Part shown: positions 40,309 through 52,719 of the stretch, in pieces
How positions within the stretch are numbered: the stretch's first letter is position 1
Layout: every line of letters begins with the position of its first letter
From: Diphasiastrum complanatum
Taxonomy: Eukaryota; Streptophyta; Lycopodiopsida; Lycopodiales; Lycopodiaceae
Direction: 5' to 3'
NCBI GenBank assembly: GCA_029204225.1
Contig: CM055097.1
Location: forward strand, 65,046,540 to 65,110,539
DNA: 64,000 bases
Position numbers and translations under genes: made by a program
Notes under the pieces: generated by a model
Databases searched by the model: none
The model's input: only the letters and a program-made list of their open reading frames with translations
What the model was told of the DNA's origin: nothing

Positions 40309-40949
40309 CTAAAAATCACCAAGTTTACACAATATTACAATATTTCGAACAGCAAAGTAGCAACATTCATGATGACAAAATGTGTTATTAGATTATGGTA
40401 GCTCTTATCCTCACGAACACAAACTACTCAGGAACTAAAAGAATGGAGAAATTTCGAAAGCAATAGAGGGGAGTGACAAATGCACTCCACCATGAGGTTC
40501 CAAAGATCTAAGACTCTACGGCATGACCCACAAAACCTGAAATCATGATATGTCCCTCATGGATATAACTGGACTGGCTCTTAGTTTGGGTCAGTGCCCA
40601 TACTAGCAAGGATATGACCTTTGTTCATCTACAGGGTGAGTGCCCTTACTGTTGATGGCTCAAGGCTATACGATCAGGCCGAGCCTAATACATAATTGTG
40701 GATATATTTACCAAGGCATTGAGCATTCATGCGCACAACAGATTTTGGGCATTGACATGACCAATCAAAGTTTGAAAAACTATTATGCATGCAATGATAT
40801 GGTTTATTCAAGCAAAAACTGTGGGGTTTGGTTTGTCTATTTTAAGATATCATTGCATGAATTTAAGAGATGATTTATAGCTATTGATTTGGAAAAAGGG
40901 GTAGTGAGCTGGAATAGATATCGCGCTTGCTAAAGTATCTACATGCATG

Positions 40950-41243
40950 TCGAAATTGTCAAAAACTCATGTGCAACATGAAGTCATGCTCAAGCTTAGA
41001 ACAAGATTAAATTGCTTCATGCATACAATGTTCTTGTTGAGCCCTTGCTTGAGGATTCCACTTGAGATGATTCCGAATTGATGTTTAGCTCTAGTTCGTC
41101 GAAATTGTCAAAAACTCATGTGCAACATGAACTCATGCTCAAGCTTCGAACAAGATTAAATTGCTTCATGCATACAATGTTCTTGTTGAGCCCTTGCTTG
41201 AGGATTCCACTTGATTTCCGAATTGATGTTTAGCTCTAGTTCG
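40950..41243. repeat. Tandem duplication, unit about 149 bp
   Basis: 40950-41098 and 41099-41243 are nearly identical (TCGAAATTGTCAAAAACTC through GATGTTTAGCTCTAGTTCG), with a four-base deletion in the second copy after CCACTTGA and two substitutions. The duplication lies inside an intron of the reductase-like gene and is recent. Confidence 0.95.
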
Positions 41244-44200
41244 TGCACTAACATGAGTCCACAAGTGTAAATTTCTTGAATGCATAATCTGGTTATGCTA
41301 AAGGTTGGCTAGTCTTGTTCTATCCAGATTCTTGATGAGAAATATTCAATGAAAATCAAATTGAAAGCCATGTTGACCTGAAAGTTTTTGGCAGAAACTG
41401 AGAGGGTGCAAAGATTAGGTTGAGCTCCAAAGCTTTTGAGTCTGGAAGAATAATGCAAAAGGTCTTTTATTAGAACTGTCTTCCAATTGCACGTGCATAC
41501 CAACCATTGGTTTCCATAAGAAATGATATCGAAGGTGGAATGAGGGATTGGAAAAAAAGAAGTCAAAAGTCTAGTCCTGCTGAAAGTCATTACTAAATGT
41601 TCAACAATTTATACTTCAAATGTTTCTATTTGGGTGGACTACCAACTTTACTCGTCCAATGTTCGAGGGCAAAGATAAAAGAGATCTATTGAAGGATAAG
41701 ACCAATCTAATCAAATCTATATCTATTTGTGAAATTAAAATATATCAAATTTCACAAATTTATATAGAGAGGTCAGTGATTTGATAAGGTAAGGCTTAGA
41801 AACAATATACGAGCAACTCAAAAAGTCAAAGGATCTAAGTCAAAACAACAATATAAACTCAATAAACAAAAACTCTTAGCCAAACAGCATTGCTTATGTC
41901 TCATCAGTACCCAAGCATAAGTTGCTAACTGGGTTTCAAAAGAATCCGGATTCTCTTGGGTAGACCCGGTGTTGACTAAGAAGCAAAAGACAACCACTAA
42001 GAAGAAAGAAAAAATAATAATAATTCAAATAAAATGAAATTCAAAATTTAAAATTTATAAATTTACAATTCTAATTAAAAATAAATTAAAAAATAAAAAA
42101 TAAAATAGAATAAATAAGAACAAGGATCATAATATGTATACGAGTTACCGAAACAAAGCCAAAATACTAGAAACAAAGTGGGCTCCTTCGCTCCCCACTT
42201 TTCTAGACTCTATTATTAATCATCTAAAACATACCATAAGCTGAAATACCTAAAATAAAACCAAAAGAGTCTAAAACAGTTCGAACTTCTCCCATGATTT
42301 TCTTAAACAAGTAACCCTTATGGAGTAACAAAATGATTAGATTGCTTGAATGGTCTACAAAAGCATCTCTACTAGTACAAAGACGAGAAAACCTATAGAA
42401 TTGAGAAGTGATCACTCCATATTAACAAGATCTGAAATATTTGAAGAAATATGAGGCATGCGAATTATGTTCAAGTTATTGTATTCTGGTTGCAGTCATA
42501 GGTTTGAAGAAGCATAGGTTGGGTTTTTTCTTCTAAAGTATGAGGAGTTGAATAACTTTATTACTTCTATAATACCTACAGAATCATTTAAAATCCACCT
42601 ACATCCTTAAGTTTATCCAAAGCTCGTTAATAGAAGGAAGCAACACTTTGAAGCAATTACCATAATCAAATCCATAATCACCGTATTACTTGGGTTGGTG
42701 CCATAGGACCACATAGCTTCCAAGAGGAGCATTTCATGATTGATCACCTTGAAACTTTCAAAGCAATGGTTGAAGAAGATAAGAGAAGGAAAAATTTCTA
42801 TTTATTACTATTTTTTCACTTTTAAAAACCATTCAACATCATTTCCATGGATAGAATTTGTGCCTATCAATAAGTGCTAGGAGTTCCAAATTGAATGGTT
42901 GTAAGAAGTTATTGGACAAGGTACAACTAATGAAGTTCTCTCATATGTTAGACATTGTAACATCGATATCAACCATGAGTACTCTCCAACAATGGTGCTC
43001 CTTGGCTTATACAAAGATGAACTTGAAGACTACAATAAGATGAGTGTGATTGGGTGTGGCAAAAGGCATTCATCCTCTTGCTCTATGGTGATGATTCCAT
43101 TTTATTAAGCTATTGTGTTGGTAGGTTAGGTCAATTTATGCACTTCCTGGTGAGCACTGCTTGGGATACATCAAGCATACCAGAACAATTTCGATAGGCA
43201 TTATCTTCAACCACGAAAACTTTAGGTATGTGTCTAGAATTGAATCTAAATATCCAAAGTTCTGCTGAATTCCAATGTAATTCAATTGTTGTTCTTGGGT
43301 TTGTTAAGTTCTGTTATGCAATTGAGTGCTTTGGGATACAGCCACTAACAATCAAGTCTATTTCTCAATCGAAAAATACTCTACCACCAAGAGTTTCATT
43401 TATCCTATGCACACAACATTATTGATGAATTTCACAATGACTCATAGAATGTGTGTCTTTTATTAAACAAGTATATAAACAAACAATTCCTGTGGATTCT
43501 CTTCACACTACTCGTCTTAACCAATTAACTCTATTTAGGAGTAGCTCGGCTTACTCAATTTAATTCTAATGATTCAGAAATCTCAAAATGCCTAGCTATA
43601 GGCCTCGATCATATTAATATAACACCACATTTAGATTCTCTTCTAAATCATTCATGAGTTAATAAGTTAACCTTCCATTAGAAAGACTCATTAACTTGCA
43701 AGCAATTCTTCCAAAACAATACTCGTTCAGTATACCAGTAATCAGGAATATATAGTAGATCCTACAAGATTAACCATGTGCATACGAGAATACCCCCACC
43801 ATTATCTTGTACATAAAACATATCCGTATCTGGCAGAATCTTCCATAACTAGCAATTTGTTACTCACATATCTACCTCAAAATCTTGTAACTCGGTTCTG
43901 AGTAAATAACATACCTAAGAAATCTCCGAGACAAAGAAACATGTCCACTCTCACGAGTTTTCCAAACCATTTTACTTGCAACCCTAAATAGATCCTAGGA
44001 AGATTAAGTTGACCCATATAGACATCCAAGAATTCAAGGTTAAGACCAAAACTTATTTCATCCTTATCCAATTCACAACAAATTTGTGATTGGTAAACCT
44101 TATCGTACAACTTAAATTAGACCTTCTCTTGTTCAATCTATGCATATGAATAATAATTCAATTCCTAAACCTCCTTTAGTTCCAACTGTTCCTCACAATA

Positions 44201-44890
44201 CCTAGAGAATTTCTCTATCACTTCCAAATAATTTCATTTTTGTAGCTTACTCTAGATTTGTCTGAAAATACTTTTGAATATTTACATTTACATACATATT
44301 GTGGCTTTTTTTCAAAAATTCTGCAACAATGGATTCTTTGAGAGAATCGACTCTGTCACTTCACCCCCCCTCTTTTTTGATAGCTTAAGGCCATAGAAGC
44401 ATTCCGAGCCTTGAGAGGGAATTCACTCAAAGCAGCACTTCCAACAAACTATGAATGATGGCTTGGTCTATACCTGAATTGCTTTGTGCCCTAATTTTCA
44501 CAAGGGAACACTTGTGATAGGGAACACGTGTGTTTATAACATAGATTCATGCCTAGAGATGGTTGAGGTGCCAAGCTTAAGGCATGCACGGGAGCTTTTA
44601 GTTGGGTGGTGAGTCTGCAATGTATTTGTTGTTTTGGATCATGCATGTTGTACATGGTGATGGAAGAACAAAGGACCTTGGCAAACAAATAAGCTTTGGA
44701 TCTTAGATTTTGAGTTGCTTTAGTAATGAAGTCAAGAACAAGATGCATAAGACAATCTATTGCATTTGTGCAAAAAATCCTTTGTTGACCTATCTATGAA
44801 TAGAACTTGGATATAACCAACTGCTCCAAATCGTCAATCTTAAGATGTCAACACATTGATTTACTTTGACATTCTCATAACAATAGTTTT
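41244..44890. other. Intron sequence without recognised gene
   Basis: AT-rich intron between exons 5 and 4 of the reductase-like gene. I found no TE protein motifs. Several plus- and minus-strand frames of 60-90 codons show no family. Confidence 0.5.
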
Positions 44891-44894
44891 GTAC

Positions 44895-44954
44895 CTCGAG
44901 ATGTGCCCTATCAGCACCGTGGTCACGCCTACGACCATTTATCATCAGCTCAAC
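44895..44954 (-). CDS. PAPS/APS reductase-like, exon 4
   Basis: 60 nt between TTTTGCAG and GTACAAA: VELMINGRRRDHGADRAHLE. The GRRRDHGADR part corresponds to the substrate-binding G-R-R-x-x-Q/H-G/S-x-x-R loop of the family. Phase 0 at both sides. Confidence 0.85.
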
Positions 44955-45067
44955 CTGCAAAATATCGACTGCCTGAAGTTTCAGATGATTTATTGAAAAG
45001 AAGAAATGATGTGTAGCCTTGCCATTATTCAAAGTCATATGTGTAGATAAAGGGAAATCCACAATAC

Positions 45068-45133
45068 CTCTAGAGTAGCTAAAGCTCGATCAAACGGCTC
45101 CACTTTACATATCTTGTCATATTCGTCTATGTC
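45068..45133 (-). CDS. PAPS/APS reductase-like, exon 3
   Basis: 66 nt between GGTCTTTAG and GTATTG: DIDEYDKICKVEPFDRAL, then ATLE. It contains the conserved KVEP motif preceding the substrate loop. Phase 0 at both sides. Confidence 0.85.
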
Positions 45134-45387
45134 CTAAAGACCACAGACAAATACATGCAATCAACCAATAAAATCAAAATGGATATGATAAATATTCTTC
45201 ACAATACTTTCTATAGTGAAAACAACCATATTTCATTATTACATCTCTTAGTTCTATGAGAAACGTTCATGTAACGCTCGTTTTGCATATGATAATTGTT
45301 ATAATCTAGAGGAATTGTATTTTCAAACTCTAAACCCTTATCCAACAATAATTGTCATGGAAACAATATGCTGAAATTAGAACTTAC

Positions 45388-45483
45388 ACGAAGATAAAAA
45401 TCAGAATCATATTTTGCCAAATAATCACTCTTACTATTAACACCAGCTGCATGGAAGATATGTGCTTGGAAATTGTATCTTGC
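45388..45483 (-). CDS. PAPS/APS reductase-like, exon 2
   Basis: 96 nt between GTTTTACAG and GTAAGTTC: ARYNFQAHIFHAAGVNSKSD, then YLAKYDSDFYLR. It matches the region of MET16-type enzymes between the FIDT motif and KVEP (S/DFxxKYG/D, W/Y). Phase 0 at both sides. The next upstream exon is 6.8 kb away. Confidence 0.85.
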
Positions 45484-46199
45484 CTGTAAAACCATGGGAG
45501 GATTAGTTCTTTTAGCTTTACAAAACCTTGAACAAAACATAGTAGGCCACAATATCATGTAAACCATTGCATATGACAAATATGGACAACAAATTGTAGG
45601 ACCATGTAATAATGTCCACTAAGATCATTGCTTGAGCATCCATGCATTGAGCACTAAATTAGTCCTAGACCCTCCTCTCAAAGGTATTACATAAGAGTAT
45701 CCTGCACAAGACTTAAGGCACCAAGCCAATTAATTGTGGAATGACTGAAAATCACTCATAGTTTTATGGATGCCCTTAAGAAAACTTTCTCTACCATACT
45801 CGATTAGGGCATATATCAACGTCTACAGTATTGACAATAAATAACATAATTGTGCTTCTATAGAATCCCAAAATGTGCCATAATGTCAAGGAGGTAGATT
45901 CTCAATGTGACATTGACCCATGGCAAGCAAAGTGAAGCCTAAGATAAAAACCCCTGCCTTATCAAATTCTACACACCTTTGTTGCCTGTCTAAAGATATC
46001 TATTATTGCTTATATGTCCTCTATGGATGAACCTTTGCTCGAACAATGAGAACCTAAGTGTATGGTAGAATCACTAATGATGTGGTAGGTGGCAAGAGGC
46101 GTTGAAGGGTTGGCAATGCTAGAAAGTATCCATGTGCTAAAAGAAAAGGAGAGGCACATGTGCTGCCGATGTAATCTATTGATCCCAATCTCGGTTAGA
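45484..46199. other. Intron sequence without recognised gene
   Basis: AT-rich part of the 6.8-kb intron; nothing assigned. Confidence 0.5.
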
Positions 46200-47890
46200 T
46201 GGAGAAATGACTGCTATAAATAATCCTTGAAAAAGGGGTTAAAAACCTCTACCTAATCATTAGCCTCAATTGATGAAATTGTCTTAATACTTCCATTTTT
46301 GCAAAGAGAGCATGTGTGCTTCTAAGGTGTCTTCCCATTTTTTAATGTACTTTATGAGAATTTGTCCTTAAGCGTGAAATGGCCTGCTTTTCCTTCATAA
46401 ATATATAGGCAACAATGTGGCATTGAGTAGGAGCTCCTATCATAGGGTTGAGGCATTCTTTATAGTACTCCATTGTCTACATCAAAGGGCTTCCATAACC
46501 CCTCATTGAATTTGACATGTACAAAAGATTTCAACTCCTTATTCTTTACGCTGAATTTTCCCAGAATCCACTTTATGATAGCTCTATACCAAGGTATTTT
46601 ATACTCTTTAGATACTTCCACATGTTCCTCCTAATACAGCAATAGAGGATCTTCTATCTTCTTTGATTGGAAAAACATTACCTTAGTTTTACACCAGTTT
46701 ACCATTAGACCAAAACTTTTTCAAAACATTGAGGTTTTGTTGGAGGCTATGAATGGGTATCTACAAACAAGATGACATCATCAGCATACAGAGGTAACTT
46801 GACAACATAATGCAAGAATCCCCCTCCCCCACCTGCACTCTCCTCATTTGGACAATCACTAAGTTTGCAATGTATATTCCAAATAAAGTAGGAGAAAGAG
46901 GACACCCTTGTTTCAAACCAACATTGCTGAAAATTGCATTAGAGAAGCCACTTTTGCATCTCACTTTTGCCACCACTTTTTTGTAGAGTTCCTCAGTTGC
47001 CCCACTGCATGTCGAATGTCCACAAATTTGTGTATTCTATCCTCAACGTAGATTACGAATCTATACTCGATTCACACAGTGGATATTAATCTAATAGTTT
47101 GCAACGTTCAGATCAAGATCAACTGATCAATCAAATTTCTTTTCAAATTGTTTGATGACTTAGTAAAAGGAACTATGATTAATGAAAATTTAATTAAACA
47201 ATGTGGATGGTTGATGGAGTGGATCATCAAAATAGCCAATGCAATTGTGCCATCTTTGATTTAGATGATCAAATATAGTAATGATCTGATCAGCATAGAA
47301 CTAAATAAAGATCAACCTTATATCTGTCACTTTATCCAGCATCCTACGAAAGCAAATTCACAAGTGGAGTACAAAAATTACATTCAAATCCTAGGAAATA
47401 TGATAATGGAACAAGTAGATCATTGCACTGCCCCGACAACGCAATAATAAAGATTCAATTCCCTCTTTCAGCTTTCCTCTATAATGCTCCTCAAGGTAAC
47501 AAGATGGTAAATTGTGGAATGTTTTTGCATAAATCCAGCTTACTCTTTTGCTCTAAGGTCACCATAACCCAGCCAAGTACTAAATTTTTTATTCCACAAA
47601 TTTGCCCCATAGTTCTGCTAAAAACTGACCAACCATTATTGTTCTATAATTAGAAGGACTATTCTTGTCTCCATTCTTAAAAATAGGAATAATAATGCTA
47701 GTTTGCCAAAGAGTAGGAGAATTTTCATAATAAGCATGGTTGAACAAGTCCTTAAGGGGGAGAGAACCTCTTCAACGATTTTGAAAGGATCCACTTGAAG
47801 GCCATCGATATCTTGTGCTTGACTATTAGAGAGGTGAAGAACACCATTGTCGATGTCCTCGAATGAAAAGAAAGCCCCTTGTTCCATGTT
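46200..47890 (-). pseudogene. LINE reverse transcriptase relic
   Basis: Minus-strand pieces in order: FEDIDNGVLHLSNSQAQDID (47.87k), IFKNGDKNSPSNYRTIM (47.68k), AGFMQKHSTIYHLVTLRSI (47.47k), a stretch of about 400 bp without RT motifs, then GLKQGCPLSPTLFGIYI (46.9k) and LPLYADDVILFVDTHS (46.78k), and further down a zinc-knuckle-like HMCSLCKNG (46.3k). The relic has many frame changes, lies in the large intron of the reductase-like gene and has the same orientation. It is a different family from the LINE at 28.7-32.3 kb. Confidence 0.75.
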
Positions 47891-48841
47891 AATTAGATAC
47901 TTTTGAATGATAATTCTGCACTCTTGATAACCGACTTATAGAAACTCTCATACTTGATGGAAATGCAACTGCCCCCATAGTTATCCTCAAGATTGCTCTT
48001 TAGGTGACCTAGAAACAAGTGCTGTGCCTTGTGAATAAATCTGAATCTTTGGCAGAAAAAATTTCAGAATTGTCTTTTTTTTCTTTCTAAGCCTTCATTC
48101 ATATAACAAGTTAGTGGTTGGTAATATGATTCCAGCAAAAGGTCTTCACTGGAATTGCAACTCGGGAATCGCGATTTTGTGAACCAGAATCTCAATTTTT
48201 TTTGGTTGAAAAAATATATATATTTACCAGCGAATCGCAAATCGCGATTCGGATCGCTTTTTGAATCATTGTCCGCAAGTTGGCAGTGCATCTCTGGTTC
48301 ATTGAAATCACAATAAGAAGGATGTCACCTGCTGCTTTGAACTTGGCAATATTCAGTCCAATTTCTTCAAAATAACCTCATATTTAATTGCACATTTTGG
48401 TGCAAAATAGCAAAAACCAAAAAAGATTTTTTTTTTCTACATTTAAAATTTTCAGCCACATGTTTTTTTTTAAATCTTTTTTGATAACTTTTATAAAGTC
48501 CTCCAAAGAATATTTGATATAACAAGCCTTTTCCTATTTTCTCTTTCATTACATAGAGACTCAAAGTGGAAGCCATCAAACAAGGGTATTTTCAGTCAAG
48601 AGAATGATGGCCTTTCGCTTTGCTACTTCACTGAAACCAACTCCTTTATCCCATCAAAACCCATTGTAATGCCAAAAAATCAGATCTAACTTTAATGTGG
48701 TCTTCTTGGTTTGTTCTTGTTATTAGGTAGGAGGATCTTTCCAAAATGGTTTTCCACACGATAGGGCAGCCCATTTGCCTTCCACTCTCCATTCTTTAAC
48801 TCTAGCCCATTCAATGTGAACCTTTGCTTGTTGCGTAGGAG
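47891..48841. other. Intron sequence, no gene seen
   Basis: AT-rich, apart from the small palindromic cluster at 48170-48262. Confidence 0.5.
48170..48262. repeat. Small palindromic GAATCGCGATTC cluster
   Basis: GGGAATCGCGATTTTGTG, then after an AT stretch GCGAATCGCAAATCGCGATTCGGATCGC. This is the same word-array style as the hAT termini (element C has AACGCGATTCTG). It may be a tiny MITE; boundaries are not clear. Confidence 0.45.
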
Positions 48842-49887
48842 TGGACTCATGACGGGTATCTCCTAGACTCCATCCGAGATCCCACCATCCAGCAGGCCGC
48901 AGCCCATCTACTGAACAACTTCCTGAGGTTGCCAACCTCAGGAAGGAACGTATTTCCTCACAGATCCTGCACCGTATTGTCGACTCCAACTACAAAATAG
49001 GATATGGCCTCCTCGAACCTTACAACCGGTATAAGGCGGTTTTTGGCGAGTTGAAGAGGGCAATCAAGGGTAACACCAAGCAGCCATTTGCGGCTGGTCC
49101 TCTGCTCTCGCTATTATCCGCCTCATACCTGGAGGACAGGATTCATGGGTTTAATGCCGATTTCGTGCTGTCAATCTATGAAGAAGCACTAGCAAAGTCT
49201 TCTCACCAGGCATCTTCCTCACATAGTCATCGTCGTGTACGCAGCGAGATCGTTATTCCTGACTCGCCTCCCGCGACACGTCAACGGACTAGGCAACCAT
49301 CGTCCGCTGCGCTACAACTCCCCGCTGCTATTCGCATTGAACTACCTATTCCCCTTGCCTCTGATGCTTCCCTCGCCTCTGCTTCCTCTCAAGGACAGCC
49401 TGTGACACCTGAGGGCTACGAGGAAGAAGACATTTTTAAAGAAGAAGAATTACAAGCACCAGCTCCACGCCAAACAGGGACAGTACCACCAGGTCCTCCT
49501 ACTGTTACCACCTCCACAACAGTAGATTCTGGTGATGCTCTCGGCTTAGTTTCAAGCCTTGTGCAAGTGATCCAGTCTATGCTAGATAAGAAAAAAGAAA
49601 TGGAGCACTGCATCTCAGATATGGGTTCTGAGAATCTCATCAGCCAGAAAGTCATCTAGCTGAACAGAGAATTGAAGATCGCCAAGCAGCACGAAGCAAA
49701 GTTCGAAGCTGAGATGAAGAAGACACAGCAATTGGCTGATCACCTAGAAGATTATGTGAATTCACTACAAAATGCCCTCACAACCGCTCAAGACCAAGTC
49801 GACAAAGCTATGCAGGATGCAAAACAACAAGTCTTGTTGTTACAAGGACAACTACAGATGGTCGAGCAGGATCGCACACGTCTCTAA
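48842..49887 (+). pseudogene. Unrecognised protein with C-terminal coiled coil
   Basis: After an acceptor-like TTGTTGCGTAG the plus strand reads WTHDGYLLDSIRDPTIQQAA. It then shifts frame near 48924 and continues as EVANLRKERISSQILHRI..YGLLEPYNRYKAVFGELKRA through 49051 to TAG at 49657-49659. Beyond the TAG the same frame gives LNRELKIAKQHEAKFEAEMK and a coiled coil to TAA at 49885-49887. There is a Ser/Pro-rich middle with EIVIPDSPPATRQRTRQ. I recognise no domain. Composition and codon use look protein-coding. It lies antisense to, and inside, the largest intron of the reductase-like gene. It could be a gag-like protein of an unknown element or a captured gene piece. Confidence 0.45.
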
Positions 49888-50063
49888 GGTGAATTGGATG
49901 CGAGTGAGAACTTCATCCCCATATACATTCATGCCCTTAAGTTTTGCTTTATTATGTAGAGCAAATTTTCTCATTTTGGTATTGTGAAATCTCACTAAAA
50001 GCATCCTAAGATACATTTTGAGATAGACTAAGATTTATGTTTTGTATAGGGTTTGACTCTGCG

Positions 50064-50066
<3 letters not shown>

Positions 50067-50137
<71 letters not shown>
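50067..50137. repeat. (GA)n microsatellite
   Basis: About 70 bp of GA repeats; a shorter GA run lies near 50645. Confidence 0.95.
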
Positions 50138-50140
<3 letters not shown>

Positions 50141-52293
50141 AGTGATGTTTTTTTTTGGTGAGGGTAGGGAATGAGAAACATAAATTAGAATCTAGCGCAA
50201 TGTTAGAACTTAGGATTGATCATTACTTAATAATAAACAACGTTAGATAATAGATTGAATTAGATATATCAAATTAGTGTTCATTAATCTAGACTAGTGT
50301 GTGATTACTAATTAGTGTGAGATTAGTGTTGAAAGTTAGAGATTAGTGTTAAATTTAGGGTTTAGAAAGAGTCAAGACCATGTCGAGGGATGTTAAATGA
50401 CCCTCGAGTCTTGACCATCAATGTACGTACTATGTAGTATGGATTGTGACAATAAGTGAGACTTGGGAGTTACACATGAACCATGACAATAGGTGGGACT
50501 CCGGAGTTCTAACTCCCAAGTCCCAAGTCAAGATTCAAGATTGATCGTTGATTAATTATAATCTACATTGCAATTTGAACACTCAAAAGCACTTGTTTTG
50601 GCTATAATAAAAGCCTAGAAATAAAATTCCCTCAAAAAAAAACCCAGAGAGAGAGAGAGAGAGAAATCATGGGTAACAATAGAGAGAACAAGGAAGAAAA
50701 TGAAGAGCTTTGGCATCAAAGGAAAGACCAATGAAGAGGAAGAAAGGAGTGAGCTAGGCTAGTCCAAGAAAGCAATATAATACCATGTTTCCCACCCACA
50801 TTGCAAATTGGCATTAATTAAAGAACAAAATAAAGTATGATGCTAATGAAATAGACTTCCCCTAGAAAGAAATTCATACGACCAACATGACACTGATGTG
50901 TAGGCCCTCCTACAAAAGTACGTCGTTAAGCATCTCAAGAAGCTCATAAAATTTAGAATCATAAGTTGCAGAATGACTTATAGAGATTCAACTTATACTA
51001 CTTTGGAGGCCCTTAGGGAAACCTTCTAGGAAACTACCAAATTAGGGCTAGCACATCCAAGTTCCAACAAGGAAGCTAGTGAGTCTCTAGAAGGTACTAA
51101 AACATGTATACTTGTAAAATGATAAATGGGCACTTATTGATGGGACCGTAACACTGTTTTTATATTCCTAACACATCCATGACAATATTGAACACATTAT
51201 AGAATATTTCCAAAGCATTAATAAGTTAACTAGTTGTTGGTCTCACAACCATTCATGATGTCACTTATTGGACTTCTAATCTCCAAGCTCATCTCCCAAC
51301 CTACTAGCCAATGTTTGAAATAACTTCCTTCCAACTCCATGTTTTTGACCATCTGTAACTCACGCAGGTACCTGATGTGGTCAACCTCGTGCCCTACCAT
51401 GGTGCAATTGTCAACTTGACCATTGCGATCACTCGCTGACTAGCTTCTCATCTCAACCAACTACTTTTGGTATTGACAACAAGGCTGGTAATGACCAATC
51501 TCGGCACCATATCTCTGATTGTTTGTCAGACAATCACACTAGGTCGTTGCTTGTGACACGCCCAACCCTGCATGGGCTGAATGCCTAATCTCGATTGATC
51601 ATTATTGTAATTTGTAACTTACGATCAACACGCCCTTCAACAATCTACCCTTATGGGGTCATGATAGGGCTAAGGCTGGACCTTAACATTGATGGTGGTA
51701 AATGAAAGGTCATAGTTGTGGTCCATCGATCATGCTTGGCATATTAAAAAGTCAAAGTGTTGGTGATTATCATGAATGATTCAAGCATGACACATTAACA
51801 CAATGAAAGATTAAGATTTAGCAATTTGAAAGCTTACAACCCTTTTCTACAAACATGAAAGCAACCTAACATTTCAAATGTTTGGGAAATCGCCAAACAT
51901 TTGGAAACTTTTTTTTTTAAGCTTTGCAAAAACTTGAAATATTTTTTAAATAAGAAATGCCCTCTAATTGTTGTACAAATTCAAAACATCAAATTAGAGA
52001 GCATAGGACCATGCAAAACCTTATAATATAATTACAAATAGGTGAATATGTTTTTCTTCCCTTAAAAAAATTTCTCTAGAAAAAAGAAGCCTGAAACAGT
52101 CTTCTGAACATGTTTGAAACAACTTTTGTCTAGCAATCTAGCACATTTGGTTGCTATAATAGACTAAAAGCACAAATAGTATATGTCGTAGCTGAAATTT
52201 CATTTCTCAACAAAGGTGCAACAAATAAGTTTGAATTGAAGGAGATGATACTTGAAACAACTTAGGTTTCCTTAAAAATTGTGATTTCCATAC
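50138..52293. other. Intron sequence, no gene seen
   Basis: AT-rich sequence between the GA tract and the FIDT exon; no motif recognised. Confidence 0.5.
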
Positions 52294-52410
52294 CTCTATT
52301 TGCTTTAGAAATGAATATGTCTCTGGAAATAAGTGAAATGTGTCAATGAAGACGACTTTGACCTTCCCATTGCTCAAAAAACCAAGCCTTTCGAGCAAGT
52401 CAAGTATCAC
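52294..52410 (-). CDS. PAPS/APS reductase-like, exon 1 of those seen
   Basis: 117 nt between TTTGAGTAG and GTATGG: VILDLLERLGFLSNGKVKVV, then FIDTFHLFPETYSFLKQIE. The FIDTxHxFPET segment is the family's conserved strand and loop after the P-loop-like N-terminal motif. Upstream exons with the nucleotide-binding SFG/SGG motif were not found up to 64 kb. A gag fragment, a Ty3 element and a copia element fill the space, so the gene either extends beyond the window or is broken here. Confidence 0.85.
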
Positions 52411-52719
52411 CTACTCAAACCAAAGCACATGATGAATAACTTGCAATGAATTACTTTTTTGCAAGCTTGATACACTATTAACAATGGAAACAACACCATT
52501 TGGTAGAGCACAATGTGAAAAAATAATTTAATTCATTTCTATGTAGATAGATGTTTGAAGTTCAAAAACCACAAAGATAATTGATTTCTGTTTGTTGCAC
52601 TTGTGAGACACAAAGAAGTACGAGCAAGAACTCCCCTAAGCTCATGCCCCTTAAAGGCATCAAGTTGTCATAGGAGTGAACATGAAGTTTCTTTCTGAAC
52701 TATGTAAGTCTGACGTTTG

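Noticed and set aside
42001-44500. Additional reductase exons in the 41.2-44.9 kb intron
   Set aside because: The exons on both sides already join in phase, and no family motif is missing between them.
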